Source: Pictodentalium vernedei
Lineage: Eukaryota > Mollusca > Scaphopoda > Dentaliida > Dentaliidae
Length of the DNA stretch: 64,000 nucleotides
Assembly (NCBI GenBank): GCA_031216915.1
Contig: CM062289.1
Coordinates: forward strand, 20,872,520-20,936,519
Reading direction: 5' to 3'
The first letter of the stretch is position 1. Every line of letters starts with the position of its first letter. The position numbers were made by a program, and so were the translations under genes. The notes beneath the pieces are model-generated. The model saw only the letters and a list, made by a program, of their open reading frames with translations, was not told where the DNA came from and searched no databases. Below, piece after piece: positions 54,531 through 64,000 of the stretch.

Positions 54531-56684
54531 CTATTGTTTTTCAGTTTCTTTGTCTATATCGAACATAGTTATGTGGACATTGGCAGAATCCACATCATGT
54601 TGTACACGAGGATATATTGATTTCCTATTAGGTTGAGGTGAAGGTCTAAAGTTTTGAACAGCTTTTCTCATCATGTTGCTAATACTCTTAGGAGGTTGTT
54701 GTGGCTGTTGTGGTTGTTGTTGCAATCCAGTTGGATCAGCAAGAGCTGAAGGCTGTGGTCTAGGTTCCATACTAGTATAGATTTCATCATCGGCAAATGC
54801 AAAATTAGACATTTCACTATCATCAACAGCAGAAAAAGTCAGTTTACTTTTACGGTTTCTTAACCATTTGTATATCCGTTTGTGTCTATCGGCTCGATAG
54901 CACTTCCAAAGCAGATATATTCCTAGTATTAACGCAACAGTCGTGAGAGCATAAGCCCACTTAGGGACTTCAAATGATTCCGTCATTTGTACATTTAGCA
55001 AGTCAAGTTCATGGAGTAAGGCATCCATGGGTAAATCATCCAAATGTTCTATTCCTTTCGGTATCGTAAAAGTCGATAAGTTCACTCTTTCCACATCTGT
55101 CATTGTAACAACGAGAAATTTGGTAATGCCATCTTAGTAACAAACTGAAAAGTAGAATTATCCCTTTTATGGAAATAACTTGGTAACATTAACTGACCAC
55201 TTGATGCCATACATAAAGGTTTTAATTCCAAAATCCCAATTGGCGGAAGAATCCGTTTCGGTTTCAGATTTCTTCGTTTCGGACACGTAATTGAGAATCG
55301 TAGTGGGACATCTGTCGTGATGTACCACATTCCTTCATCGATTCTAGTACTGAATGGGAGGTCGATATTCAATCGCACTTCCGTTTGACATAAAGGCAGT
55401 ATTTCCGGTTTCATATTCAGAAACAAAGCTAACATACAACTTGTCATCGTATGTATCGTTCGTACGGCACCTACTAAAGGTCAAAACAACTTATTATTAT
55501 CTACACATTGGTCATGTCCTATTTCTGGGACATACTTCGTCCTCTCCTTATTAACAATTAATGTCAGATTCAAGTGTATATATTGCTACTAATTTATTTG
55601 CGACTCGCGACGCATTCTTAGTTACATTGACAAAGGGTACAGGCAAAGCCTGCACCTTGAACACCTCAAATTGTAAGTTTGAATTACGTGAGGGGATCTT
55701 CAATAAGATCACCAGTTTATCGTCGTCATAAATGGTAGCCGTTGTAAATAAATAATAATATTGCCATAGTTCTGTTGTCAGATCTAGCGGCAACATTGAT
55801 TTATCATCCAATTGTACTTTAATACTCAATAATACTGAGGTCAATAGAGAAGGATCCACTATTTTTGGTGATAATTTCTCATCGGCTAAGATATCCATTT
55901 TGTCATGTAATTCCTTCAGAGCTGTTTCTGCGGCAACTATCATTGATTCCATTTGACTCATTACAAGCTCAAGCTGATTGTAAGCGTGAGTGAAATGTTC
56001 AAGGTATAGTATTCTATCTTCATGATTCTGAACTACTTGATTCACTCGACCTTGAAATAGGATCAGTTTGCACGATAAATTTAGCATAAATTCTCTGTTT
56101 TTAAGAATCACTCCACGATTCATTTTAATGAAGGTTAAACTTTGTCTTTGCACATGCTGAATCATTGCTTGATTAGTACTTAGACGTCTTAAATTGTCTG
56201 CTATCCCATTTAAATCTGATTGGGACACAGTTCCGAAGAGAAAACTTAATCCTTCACCTACAAAATCAAACAAACCTTGTTTCTTCCGAGACGAGATTGT
56301 ATGTCCATGTAATCTGCGGTAATCGTTCAGATCCTCTTGTACTCGTGTAGCACGATTATCTAGGTATCTGAAATCCTGGTGTATATCCATTATGATCGAT
56401 CTTAACGCAATGGCAAAGGTAGAATTTTCACCATTCAATTCTACAAAAGTTTGTCTAAAAGTTTTTGCTGTAATATCATACAAGTCAATGGTATATTTCA
56501 TACTTCGATCAAGTCTCCGCACATATTGTATAAAAGGTTGAAGTTCATAAACAAACATTGTACTCCAATCACTAGTTACCATATTTACTTCTTTCACTTT
56601 CTTAAAGATAACATTGTTTCTAATAATAGTATGTCCATTTATTATTGTAGTCAAAAGACCAACTAATAACATCCAATGCAACAT
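54531..56684 (-). pseudogene. Env-like fusion glycoprotein gene of copy B
   Basis: Start 56684 (MLHWMLLVGLLTTI, signal-peptide-like), 6 bases after the conserved splice-like acceptor. The 377-residue frame contains a basic cleavage-type site (SSRKKQ) followed by GLFDFVGEGLSFLFGT, the arrangement of baculovirus F and errantivirus Env proteins with a fusion-type peptide behind a furin-like site, then long helical sequence. A break near 55550 and the frame 55447-55100 carry the Cys-containing middle; 55103-54531 holds a membrane anchor (ALTTVALILGIYLLWKCYRA) and a cytoplasmic tail rich in Q and P. The frame breaks mean no single chain can be made. Only the family resemblance is claimed. Confidence 0.8.
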
Positions 56685-57016
56685 CTTGCTCCTACAATGA
56701 GAAAGGAAGCAAGAGGTGGTGCAATGAGTAATACTCAGGTCAATTACTTTCGCTCTGACAATTTACTTCCCAGGCGTAAAAGGTCAGAAGATTAATCTAA
56801 CTACAAGGAGTCTCAGTCAGTTTGCGAGGCTGACAAGACTTATAGTTTCGTTTCCGGACAAATTATAACTCAATATAATTTTGTTACTCAATTACACTTC
56901 CTCCTGTCTCTCTCAAACTTAAGGAGAGGCATCTGCCAATATGTGTTTACGTTTAGTTATTATTAAGTCTGTGGTAACATTTTATTCACTAGTACTCCAG
57001 GTGGTAGGTGGTATTA
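56685..57016. other. Pol-env spacer with env splice acceptor (copy B)
   Basis: Holds the acceptor CTTCCTTTCTCATTGTAG (AG at 56692-56693) just before env and GAGCAAG leader bases also found in copy A. No gene otherwise; the 78-residue plus frame at 56941 is not supported. Confidence 0.55.
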
Positions 57017-57202
57017 TCAAAGTCCTACTGATTCTTCACCTGGTTCTTTACTCTTGTCATGATCTCTTAACACAGCTTGAATGCAAGAGATCATCTCAGT
57101 TATATCTTTACTTGGTTGTTTTGGTTGAGGCTCATCACTTTGGCCTTTTTCTTCAGTTATTCGTAATTGATTCCTGAGGCGCTTTACTAAGTCTTTCTCC
57201 AT
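57017..57202 (-). CDS. Small overlapping frame at the end of pol (copy B)
   Basis: 61 residues starting MEKDLVKRLRNQLRITEEKG in a frame different from integrase and overlapping its last 50 bases. Charged, helical. Copy A has an acidic tail at the matching place. It could be the normal pol C-terminus reached by a frame change, so it may not be a separate gene. Confidence 0.35.
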   Translation of the reverse strand: MEKDLVKRLRNQLRITEEKGQSDEPQPKQPSKDITEMISCIQAVLRDHDKSKEPGEESVGL

Positions 57203-58217
57203 GACACTTTATTATTCTGCGAGTTAATTGATCTTGTATCTTGTAACTCACTGGACCTGTTTTCTCAATGACTCGAAATGGGTAGTCCCATTTCGATTCT
57301 AATTTTTTTTTAGATTTACCTGATGAGTATAAGACAGGATCACCTACTTCAAAGGTGATATCCATTGCTGTAATATCGTGCAATCTTTGTTGCTTTAATA
57401 CCCGTTTCTTTTGTGCAGCTTGTTGTTTTCTGAATGCTTTATGTTGTTCCTGAATGGCTATCTTATGAGGTTCTTCACCTACATATTTTTCTCAAGGTTT
57501 AAGTATATTGTCGAGTGGTAAAACCACATCTCTGCCATACACCAGATAAAACGGAGAAAATCCTGAGGATTCGCTACCATTAAACCTGATGGCTGCCATA
57601 GCTTGGTTTAAGAATAAATCCCATGTTTCTAATTCTTCTTGAGCTAGTTTCGCTAAGATGTCATTCAGCATTCTATGTAGCCTCTCTACTTTCCCATTCG
57701 ATTGCGGATGGAAGTAGGAAGTGGTTACATGATGTATCTTGAAATAATCAGTTAAATATTTCATCACTGCACTTACATTTTCAGAACCATTGTCTGTTAA
57801 TATTTCTAAAGGACATCCAAATCTTGGAAAAATTTGATCTATTATCAAATTTGCAATTGTTTCCACCTTCTTATCAGGCACTGGAAACGCTTCAGGCCAG
57901 CCAGAATATATATCTATAAAGGTCACAATGTATTTGTTACCTGATAAAGTCTCAAGATGTGGACCACTCATATCCAATGCTATCTTAGCAAAGGGGTATG
58001 GAGGTCTATCAGTCTCTTGCAATGGCAAAGTGTGAGCTCTGGTGTTACGAGCTCGACACACAAGACAATTCTCTACATGTTTGTAAATATGTTTATATAA
58101 ATCTTTCCAATAATATTTTCTACTGATGTTATTGTACACTTTATCTATGCCAAGGTGACCTAATTCGTCATGGTATTGTTTCAATACATCTGCATGTAAT
58201 TGTTCAGGTATGCACAA
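57153..58217 (-). pseudogene. Integrase of Gypsy copy B
   Basis: 58217-57492 is one frame: zinc-binding half with His in YHDELGHLG and Cys pair CLVCRARN (HHCC complete), catalytic Asp in LDMSGPHLETL, Asp in LTDNGSENV, Glu in NGKVERLHR, and FYLVYGRDVVLPLDN. A single TGA follows at 57489-57491 (copy A has Arg there), after which the C-terminal part continues, with FEVGDPVLYSSGKSKKKLES and the GPY-type motif RVIEKTGPVSYKI, to 57153. With the one stop aside, the whole enzyme is readable. A further stop lies just upstream of 58217 in the RNase H tether. Confidence 0.85.
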
Positions 58218-59900
58218 GCGTACTCATGGATTATCGTCAACTGTACTGATGTAATATAATACTCCCTCTATCATGCGATATCTACTACTAATGTGTGCAG
58301 GGGTATTGTTACCTTGATATTTCTTAATTATTTCTACAATATTTTCATCTTTCTGTTGCTCTACCTTCATGTCCAAATCTTTGTAATTAATTGCCTATGG
58401 TTTGGGCGGAATCTGAGGTTCATCTGTGATGACATGTACATAACTTTGAGGATCAATTTTGTTACTATTGATGACTCCAATTTGTAATGCTTTCTGATTT
58501 TCTACATTATCCATCTCGTACCCAGGGTCAGCATTTGCGATTCCCTCAGGTAAATGAGAAAGTAGGTCAGCACATGTATTCTTTCTACCTGGTAAGTATT
58601 CAATCTTGCAATTGTAGCTAGCTATCTTCAATGCCCAGTGTTGTACCTTGGCATTGTTTTGCAGACTTTTCAACAAGTACTACAAGGGGGCATGGTCTGT
58701 CTTAATAACAAACCCTGTTCCCTGTAAATAGCTATTGAATTTGTCCAAAGCATAAGAGATAGCGAAAGCTTCTTTCTCAAATGTTGACCATTTCTATTGG
58801 GTTTCTCCCAACTTAAGGGATAGAAAGACAATGGGTTTTTCATCAGGTACTCCTGGTAGTTGACCTGTTTTGTCATCACATGGTTGTGCCAAAACCACGC
58901 CTACACAGCGGCCACTGGCATCCGTGTAAAGCATGTAAGGCTTTCTGGGATTTGGATATGACAAATGAGCAACTTGAGCTAAGCAATCTTTCAACTCTTG
59001 GAAGGCTTTTTGATATGTGTCACGCCAATGAAATCTTGCATATTTCTTTGTTAGTTCTAATAATGGTTGAGCAATCTCGCTGAACCGAGGAATAAATCTG
59101 CGATAGTATGAGGTCATGCCCATAAAAGATCTCACTTCTGTCACCGTCTTCGGTGGACTCAATTTTTGAATGACCTCGACCTTCGAAGTCTCAGGTTTAA
59201 TTCCGTCTTTACTAATTACAAAACAAAGATAAGATGTTTCAGATTGGAAGAAGGGATACTTCTTTGCTTTTAGCTTCAATTTATGTTTTCTTAGTCAACC
59301 AAATACTTGTTTAATATGGTCAATATGAGATTTTACGTCACGGATGAAGATCAAAATATCATCAAGGTAGGCTAGAGAAAAGTCCTCTAGACCTTCCAAG
59401 ATGCTTGTCATGAGTGATTGATACATGGAGGGCACGTTAACGAGACCAAAGGCCATCACATTGAACTCATAGCAGCCCTTATGGCAAACAAAGGCTGTCT
59501 TGGGCCTGTCTTCTTCATCCATCTTGACTTGCCAGTAGCCTGACTTCATGTCAAGAGTGGTAAAGTATTGACATCCATTTAACAAAGTAAAGATGTCGTC
59601 AATTAATGGAAGTGTCCAGTTCGTAACTTTCGTGACCTCATTAATCTTGTGGAAGTCCACGCAGAAGCGTTTCAAGCCGTCTTTCTTGTCTACAAGCAAA
59701 CACGGAAAACTCCATGCACTATTTGATCTTCGGATAATTCCCAATTGAAGCATCTCCTCAAGTGCTTTATCCATAATTTTTCTCTTAAGTAATGGAACTC
59801 TATATGCTCTACTTTTTATTGGTCATGCATCACCAGTGTCAATGCGCATCTTAACTGTATCTGTCTGGGTTAATTCTTTATCAGTTTTTGCAAACAAGTC
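58218..59900 (-). pseudogene. Reverse transcriptase and RNase H of Gypsy copy B
   Basis: 59774-59295: palm with SFPCLLVDKKDGLKRFCVDF, TLDMKSGYWQVKMDEEDRPK, FGLVNVPSMYQSLM and the intact box AYLDDILIF. A TGA at about 59292 replaces a Trp-like codon, then 59279-58794: thumb RSFMGMTSYYRRFIPRFSEI and RNase H start LYTDASGRCVGVVLAQPC. TAG codons at about 58795 and 58680 interrupt FEKEAFAISYALDKF and TDHAPL-YLLK, and 58676-58395 carries the tether (YLPGRKNTCADLLSHLPEGI). The catalytic residues of both enzymes are present; only point stops break the frame. Confidence 0.85.
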
Positions 59901-59933
59901 TCTATTACTATTGATGACTGGCATCAACAGGTG

Positions 59934-60818
59934 TCATTTGTCTTCAGGCACCTGTATGTCAGCATCTGTGATCTGGTCTTCAGGTGTATTTTGAGTTAAG
60001 ATCTGATTAACTTTTAAGACTTTTTCTTCCTGTTCTATTGGCTCAAGTTTTCCAATCAAACATCCCCTCTTTAAGGTGTAATGTTTGTTGGTACTGTTCA
60101 CCAACAGTACAGGTATGGTTTCATTTCCATTAGTTACATTACCATTACTGACTAAGAGGCCAGGTTGTTCAGCCACGTGACCTTTAGTCAAACCATGATG
60201 TTCTAAGTATTTTGTATCAAAGACAGATTTTGCACCGGAAGCTTTTGCTGCACACAAACAAGTGGACTGTGGTTTAAGTTCAACCTGATTAATCAGTCGA
60301 GTAAGACAACTCACCTGTATGTCTTGAACAATGGGTACATAGTGACCATCTAATCTCAATTTATGAAATTCCCAATATAAATTAACTCGATTGCCCCTAA
60401 TCCAGTCCATTCCTAACAACATGCTTCGATTCAATTCATTTATCACTAAGAACTCATGCACTTGATAAATTCCTTGAATATAAAATTCAAGTCTAACTTT
60501 TCCTTGAGGGATAGTGTCATTCCCAGTGATACCTGAAATGCGAGGCAAAGTATTTTTATCACCAACTAATTGTGGTCGGTGTTTAAGATTTTTCCAAAAT
60601 TTTGTACTAATACAACTTGTCTGTGCCCCTGTATCCAATAAGGCACGTACTCGCTGTCCTTTGATGTTCACTAAGACACTATTCAAAGAAGCAGCTCCAT
60701 AATTTATGGTTATGGTTTCCGGTTGAGAATTTCCAAGTTTTTGTTGCTGTTGCTCCCCATTTTGGTAATCATCATTGTTTACTAAGTTATTTCCCCTGGT
60801 TTCCATAGAGTTTTTCAC
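59934..60818 (-). CDS. Gypsy aspartic protease and linker of copy B
   Basis: Start at 60818 (MKNSMETRGNNLVNN), overlapping the end of the macro ORF by 4 bases (ATGA). The retropepsin spans about residues 40-150: GQRVRALLDTGAQTSCISTK (catalytic Asp) and LNRSMLLGMDWIRGNRVNLY. Then comes a region with VLLVNSTNKHYTLKRGCLIG, as in copy A, and an acidic linker to RT. 294 residues, uninterrupted; the stop at 59934 replaces a codon that is Arg in copy A (PADKRDI). It would release the gag-pol parts in the particle. Confidence 0.85.
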   Translation of the reverse strand: MKNSMETRGNNLVNNDDYQNGEQQQQKLGNSQPETITINYGAASLNSVLVNIKGQRVRALLDTGAQTSCISTKFWKNLKHRPQLVGDKNTLPRISGITGNDTIPQGKVRLEFYIQGIYQVHEFLVINELNRSMLLGMDWIRGNRVNLYWEFHKLRLDGHYVPIVQDIQVSCLTRLINQVELKPQSTCLCAAKASGAKSVFDTKYLEHHGLTKGHVAEQPGLLVSNGNVTNGNETIPVLLVNSTNKHYTLKRGCLIGKLEPIEQEEKVLKVNQILTQNTPEDQITDADIQVPEDK

Positions 60819-61969
60819 TTCCTGTTGACATGGGTTTTTCCCATTACCTCCCTTTGGGATTTCCTGTTTTGTTGTTTTGGGTTTTTCCCAAGTGATTGAT
60901 CTTGGCTCCTTTTTCTTGGATTCCTATTTCCTGATTCAAATATCTCCTGTTTCTGCTGGTTTATTGAAACACAACCCTGCTTACCTGGTTGATTATCATA
61001 AGCATTTTTCATATAAATTGTAATATCAGGGTCTACATCTACAATGTGCATCTCTTTTAATTGTTTAGGGGTAAAGTTTTGTAGAACTTTAACATAAACA
61101 TCTGCACACTTCTGTTTAGGTACACCATATATCCCACTACTGATCAGTGGGATAGCTATATTTGTAAAATTTTTGTTATCATATACCTGCAATACTTTCT
61201 GTACAATTCTGTATAATACATTTAAACATTTATTTTTATCACTATAATCATTCCAGCGTGGTCTCACAGCATGTATAACTTTTAAACATGGCAACATTCC
61301 ACAAGTGGTAATCATATTCTCACCTACTGGAAGATTTCCATGCTGTTGAATATATTGTTGACATTCTTGTTCAAGGGCTGGTCCAGCTCCAAGAGCTATA
61401 GCTCTGGCAACACCCCCACCATGGGTCAATTGGCTGTTAGCCGCATTCACCATAGCGTCAGCAGCTACCTGAGTTATACCAGACCTGTATACTTTCACTT
61501 CCAGACCACAGGTGGTCTGATAGCTGAAACAATTTTGTGAATTAAACTTTTCATGCTGACTGTCCTTTGCAGGGCAGTCATTTTGTGAGTTGGCCTTGAG
61601 TTTCTTCGGCTTACCAGTCAGAGGAATAGTTGTGAATTTTACTGTACAATTTTTCCTATTATGTGTGGTCTGGCCACACCTTGTGCATTGAAAGGCTTTG
61701 CTTTTCACTACAGGAGAATCATTTTTAGTTCTCCTTGTTTGAGACTGAGTACTTGGCTTTATATTACATGTTTTATTACCTGTATTTCCACCTGCCTTAT
61801 TATTTACAATTTTATTTGTACACATATTCATGCATTTATTCTGTACATTATTTATCACTTCTCCCTGGTGATTTTCCTTTTCACTTCTGTTGGGAGCATG
61901 TGACTTCTCATTAACTCTGCTCATTGCCCCATATGGGCAGAGTTTCCTTCGCTTAAATTTACTCGGCAA
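60815..61969 (-). CDS. Zinc-knuckle protein with PARP14-type macro domain
   Basis: 384 residues, open. Start MPSKFKRRKLCPYGAM; basic, Asn-rich leader with two CX3C groups; knuckle CTRCGQTTHNRKNC at residues 95-108; macro domain at about 155-325. Diagnostic macro parts: SGITQVAADAMVNAANSQLT (adenine/ribose loop), HGGGVARAIALGAGPAL (phosphate loop), CLKVIHAVRPRW, and IPLISSGIYGVPKQKC (second loop). Macro domains bind ADP-ribose or remove it from proteins; the closest look is to PARP9/14/15 domains. The C-terminal 55 residues are basic (RNPRKRSQDQSLGKNPKQQN). Copy A lacks the domain. Likely captured from a host gene; made as part of gag-pol or by frameshifting. Confidence 0.85.
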   Translation of the reverse strand: MPSKFKRRKLCPYGAMSRVNEKSHAPNRSEKENHQGEVINNVQNKCMNMCTNKIVNNKAGGNTGNKTCNIKPSTQSQTRRTKNDSPVVKSKAFQCTRCGQTTHNRKNCTVKFTTIPLTGKPKKLKANSQNDCPAKDSQHEKFNSQNCFSYQTTCGLEVKVYRSGITQVAADAMVNAANSQLTHGGGVARAIALGAGPALEQECQQYIQQHGNLPVGENMITTCGMLPCLKVIHAVRPRWNDYSDKNKCLNVLYRIVQKVLQVYDNKNFTNIAIPLISSGIYGVPKQKCADVYVKVLQNFTPKQLKEMHIVDVDPDITIYMKNAYDNQPGKQGCVSINQQKQEIFESGNRNPRKRSQDQSLGKNPKQQNRKSQREVMGKTHVNRK

Positions 61970-63394
61970 TCACGAGCGAAGTGGTATGGCTTCCCACAGC
62001 GAAAGCAGCAAAAGGTCGCCCTTGGTGACCTTTCACCTGCTGGCTGAATATCAAGTGTTCTAACTTGTTTGATCAAGTTGATGTGACAATCACGTTTCAC
62101 GTGGCCAATGCGATTACAGCAATTGCAAACCGGATGTGTAAATCGTGTCGGTTTTGATATCTGTTATAATTTTGGCTTCCCCCATTTCTGTATTGGTTGT
62201 TATACTGAGTTCTATTTTGATTCTGATATGGAGGTCGTGCATAACCACTACTGTAGTTTTTCGTTAATATATTAACCTTATGGCACCAACGTGCTACACT
62301 TATGTCCATTGGAGTCTCATCTCTTGTCTCCAAGGGGAGATCTACAGGTTCTTCCTGTTCGTCTATGGGATCGCGAAATACTGGGTCCCGATAACGTTCA
62401 TATTCTTCATACTGTCGTTCAAATGCTTTTCCACAGGGCACTTTTCCCTTGGAAGCCTCTGAACGAGCGTGAAATTTGATTTTTGTGGCATTTTCAAACA
62501 ATGCTTGACTAACAGCATTTTCTAGCGTCTTTGGCATGCGACGGATCAATTTCATCCGAACATCAGAGTCATACAACCCGTCACAAAAGTAATCTGATAG
62601 GTTTTTCTGAATGGTGGGGTTGTCAATTTCCTGATCAAAGGCATCTTTTGCAAGATCAAGCAATTGCTCAGCATATGAGACAAGGGTTTGATTTTTCCCC
62701 TGCCGCATATGGCGCAACTGATGGTGGCCATGGAGTTATCCATAGTGGTGCTATAGCGACTTTTCAATTCGCTATACAGTTCGGACCAAGGCATTTGAGG
62801 ATTTTCTTCATTGTTCTCAAGATAAAATCGGCTACCACAAAGTCACTGGTTTGAGCGCCGATTTTGGGTCGTCGCTTCTCTTCTACATCATTAATCTCAC
62901 AGAAAAGGTCTAGGGATTTTATCAAACCTCGAAAGTTCAAGGGGTTCCCATCAAATTTCTTAATATGGGAATGAATTGACTGGTCTTGAGTAGCGTTAGC
63001 AGTTTTTGCATTACTCTTCTCACTTTGGCGCACGGTTTCATGAAGGTCAATGATGGCAGAGGATGTTGGGTCCTTGGACCTTTTTTCAGCGTCTGCCAGT
63101 TGTTTTTTTTAATTTTTGCTGCTTTGTTGGGGCGTTAGCTTTATCAGCAGCCAGATGCAACTCTAAATCAGCTTTCTGTTTTGCTATTTCCGCCTGAACT
63201 TGGGCGAGGGCTGTCTGCATTTGTTGGAGTGTTTGTTGTGAGGCAGTATGCTGCTGCGACCAGCTGAGAACCTGGTTGTTCATTTCAGCAAGTTGCTGCT
63301 CATACTGATTCACTTGACCCTCCCTTTCTTGTCTCACTTGAGTCAGTTCATCGAGCAACCATTGCTCTCTATCTGACGGCGTAGTCATTTTCAA
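61950..63394 (-). pseudogene. Gag of Gypsy copy B
   Basis: Start 63394 (MKMTTPSDREQWLLDELTQV), a Gln-rich coiled coil of about 100 residues. A frame change in an A-run near 63108 leads to 63033-62764 (SIHSHIKKFDGNPLNFRGLI, IGAQTSDFVVADFIL), and two more shifts near 62815 and 62715 lead to 62717-62097 (MRQGKNQTLVSYAEQLLDLA, YFCDGLYDSDVRMKLIRRMP), with an Asn/Tyr/Gln-rich tail. In the shifted frame after 62140 two knuckles follow, CNCCNRIGHVKRDC and CFRCGKPYHFARDC, to about 61950. Some shifts lie in homopolymers and may be sequencing errors. Confidence 0.8.
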
Positions 63395-64000
63395 TTATTC
63401 AATTAATTTACTAATTCTAATTTAATTTACAATTTTTCTGCTGCTAATGAACATGAAATAAATAAAATTGCACCTAACTTGCTAGCACTATAACTGTTGA
63501 AACACACGTGGTAGTCTTTTCAGAATTTCCTCGAACTCCTGAAGATTTTGCAATGTTCCCTGAGTTTCCGTTTTTCCTTGATGTTCCGTTAGAAGTTCTA
63601 TATATCTTATGAGCAATGCTCAGTATGACCAGTCGAGCGTGGCTTGAATATGAAAGTGATTGGTGGTCGGCATCAGAGTAAATAATGGCACGTTGGACAT
63701 TCAGTCGGACATGCAGGCAATTCCACCATGGAGTTGTACCAGTAAATGTTCGACCATTGGGTTCAGAGGGCAGTGTCTGCTGCCTTATAAGTGTCTGCTG
63801 CCAGGCATACAAATTACCAATAAAGTAAGGGATGGCCGTTGTTTAGGAGGGACGGTCATAAACAATATCAAAAAGTTCTCACAAATTCCCTGTGCTCCCC
63901 AGCGGCAACGTTTTTAAGTCAGTGTCGGCTTCACTGGGTCCTTTAGAGTCAATAGATGTTTTTAGAATGTCCACCCGATCATTTCAAGAAAGTTAGAAGT
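63395..64000 (-). other. Leader upstream of copy B gag, with one unassigned frame
   Basis: A 112-residue minus frame (63812-63474, MYAWQQTLIRQQTLPSEPNG ... SNGTSRKNGNSGN) shows no recognised domain. No primer-binding site (TGG..., minus strand) or LTR edge was found up to 64000. The stretch 63813-64000 has no gene. It may be the long leader of copy B or the start of other DNA. Confidence 0.4.

Larger units (their letters stand above)
49085..63400 (-). mobile_element. Gypsy retroelement copy B with macro domain, env, ORF X and two RING-like genes
   Basis: Minus-strand order: gag (63394-61950), macro-domain ORF (61969-60815), protease (60818-59934), RT, RNase H, integrase (to 57153), env-like (56684-54531), ORF X, RING1, RING2, purine tract and LTR. 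About 13 kb inside, far larger than a usual 5-8 kb Gypsy element. The macro and protease frames are open; pol, env and accessory genes have single stops or frameshifts, so the copy is recent enough to read but not intact. The 5' LTR and primer site are not identified and may lie beyond 64000 or in 63400-64000. Confidence 0.85.

Noticed and set aside
60514-61540. Plus-strand frames over the macro-domain ORF
   Set aside because: They are shadows of the minus-strand macro and protease genes.

Overview
The window is animal nuclear DNA made almost entirely of transposable elements. It has no operons or bacterial gene layout, and I recognise no single-copy host gene. The mix of element types (Ty3/Gypsy elements with env-like genes, a DIRS/Ngaro-type tyrosine-recombinase element, an I-group LINE, a tRNA-derived SINE, a DD34E Tc1 transposon and many hairpin MITEs) suits an invertebrate, most likely a mollusc or other lophotrochozoan. 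That placement is inference; nothing here fixes the species.

Layout. 1-6193 (minus): a Gypsy element running off the left edge, with integrase, RNase H, RT, protease, gag and a long leader ending in a tRNA-Lys-type primer-binding site. 6200-17850: AT-rich DNA without convincing genes but with many inverted-repeat structures: a 257-bp Tc1-type MITE (second copy at 17584), a 630-bp element whose core is about 25 head-to-tail palindromes, a 3.1-kb TTAA-flanked element, a perfect 50-bp palindrome and a SINE inside a SINE. 17881-25492 (minus): a DIRS/Ngaro-like retroelement with split direct repeats, gag, RT/RNase H and tyrosine recombinase, broken by a Tc1 transposon, a hAT MITE and TTAA MITEs. 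27052-33932 (plus): a near full-length I-group LINE with a 14-bp target duplication, itself holding a second LINE fragment; it sits in the 3' LTR of the next element. About 34.2-48.2 kb (minus): Gypsy copy A, heavily decayed. 49.1-63.4 kb (minus): Gypsy copy B, related to A but better preserved.

Copies A and B are the most interesting part. Besides gag-pol they carry an env-like gene of the baculovirus-F/errantivirus type, then further genes: an acidic protein with a conserved C-terminal domain (ORF X, in both), and proteins with a shared unrecognised domain followed by a C4HC3 RING-like zinc finger (two in tandem in B, one in A). Sites resembling 3' splice acceptors lie just upstream of the starts of env and most of these genes, which suggests complex-retrovirus-like splicing. 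Between gag and protease, copy B also encodes a macro domain (ADP-ribose-binding fold) fused to a zinc knuckle; in A the same place has zinc knuckles but no macro domain. All of these genes carry stops or frameshifts except B's macro-domain ORF and protease ORF, which are open.
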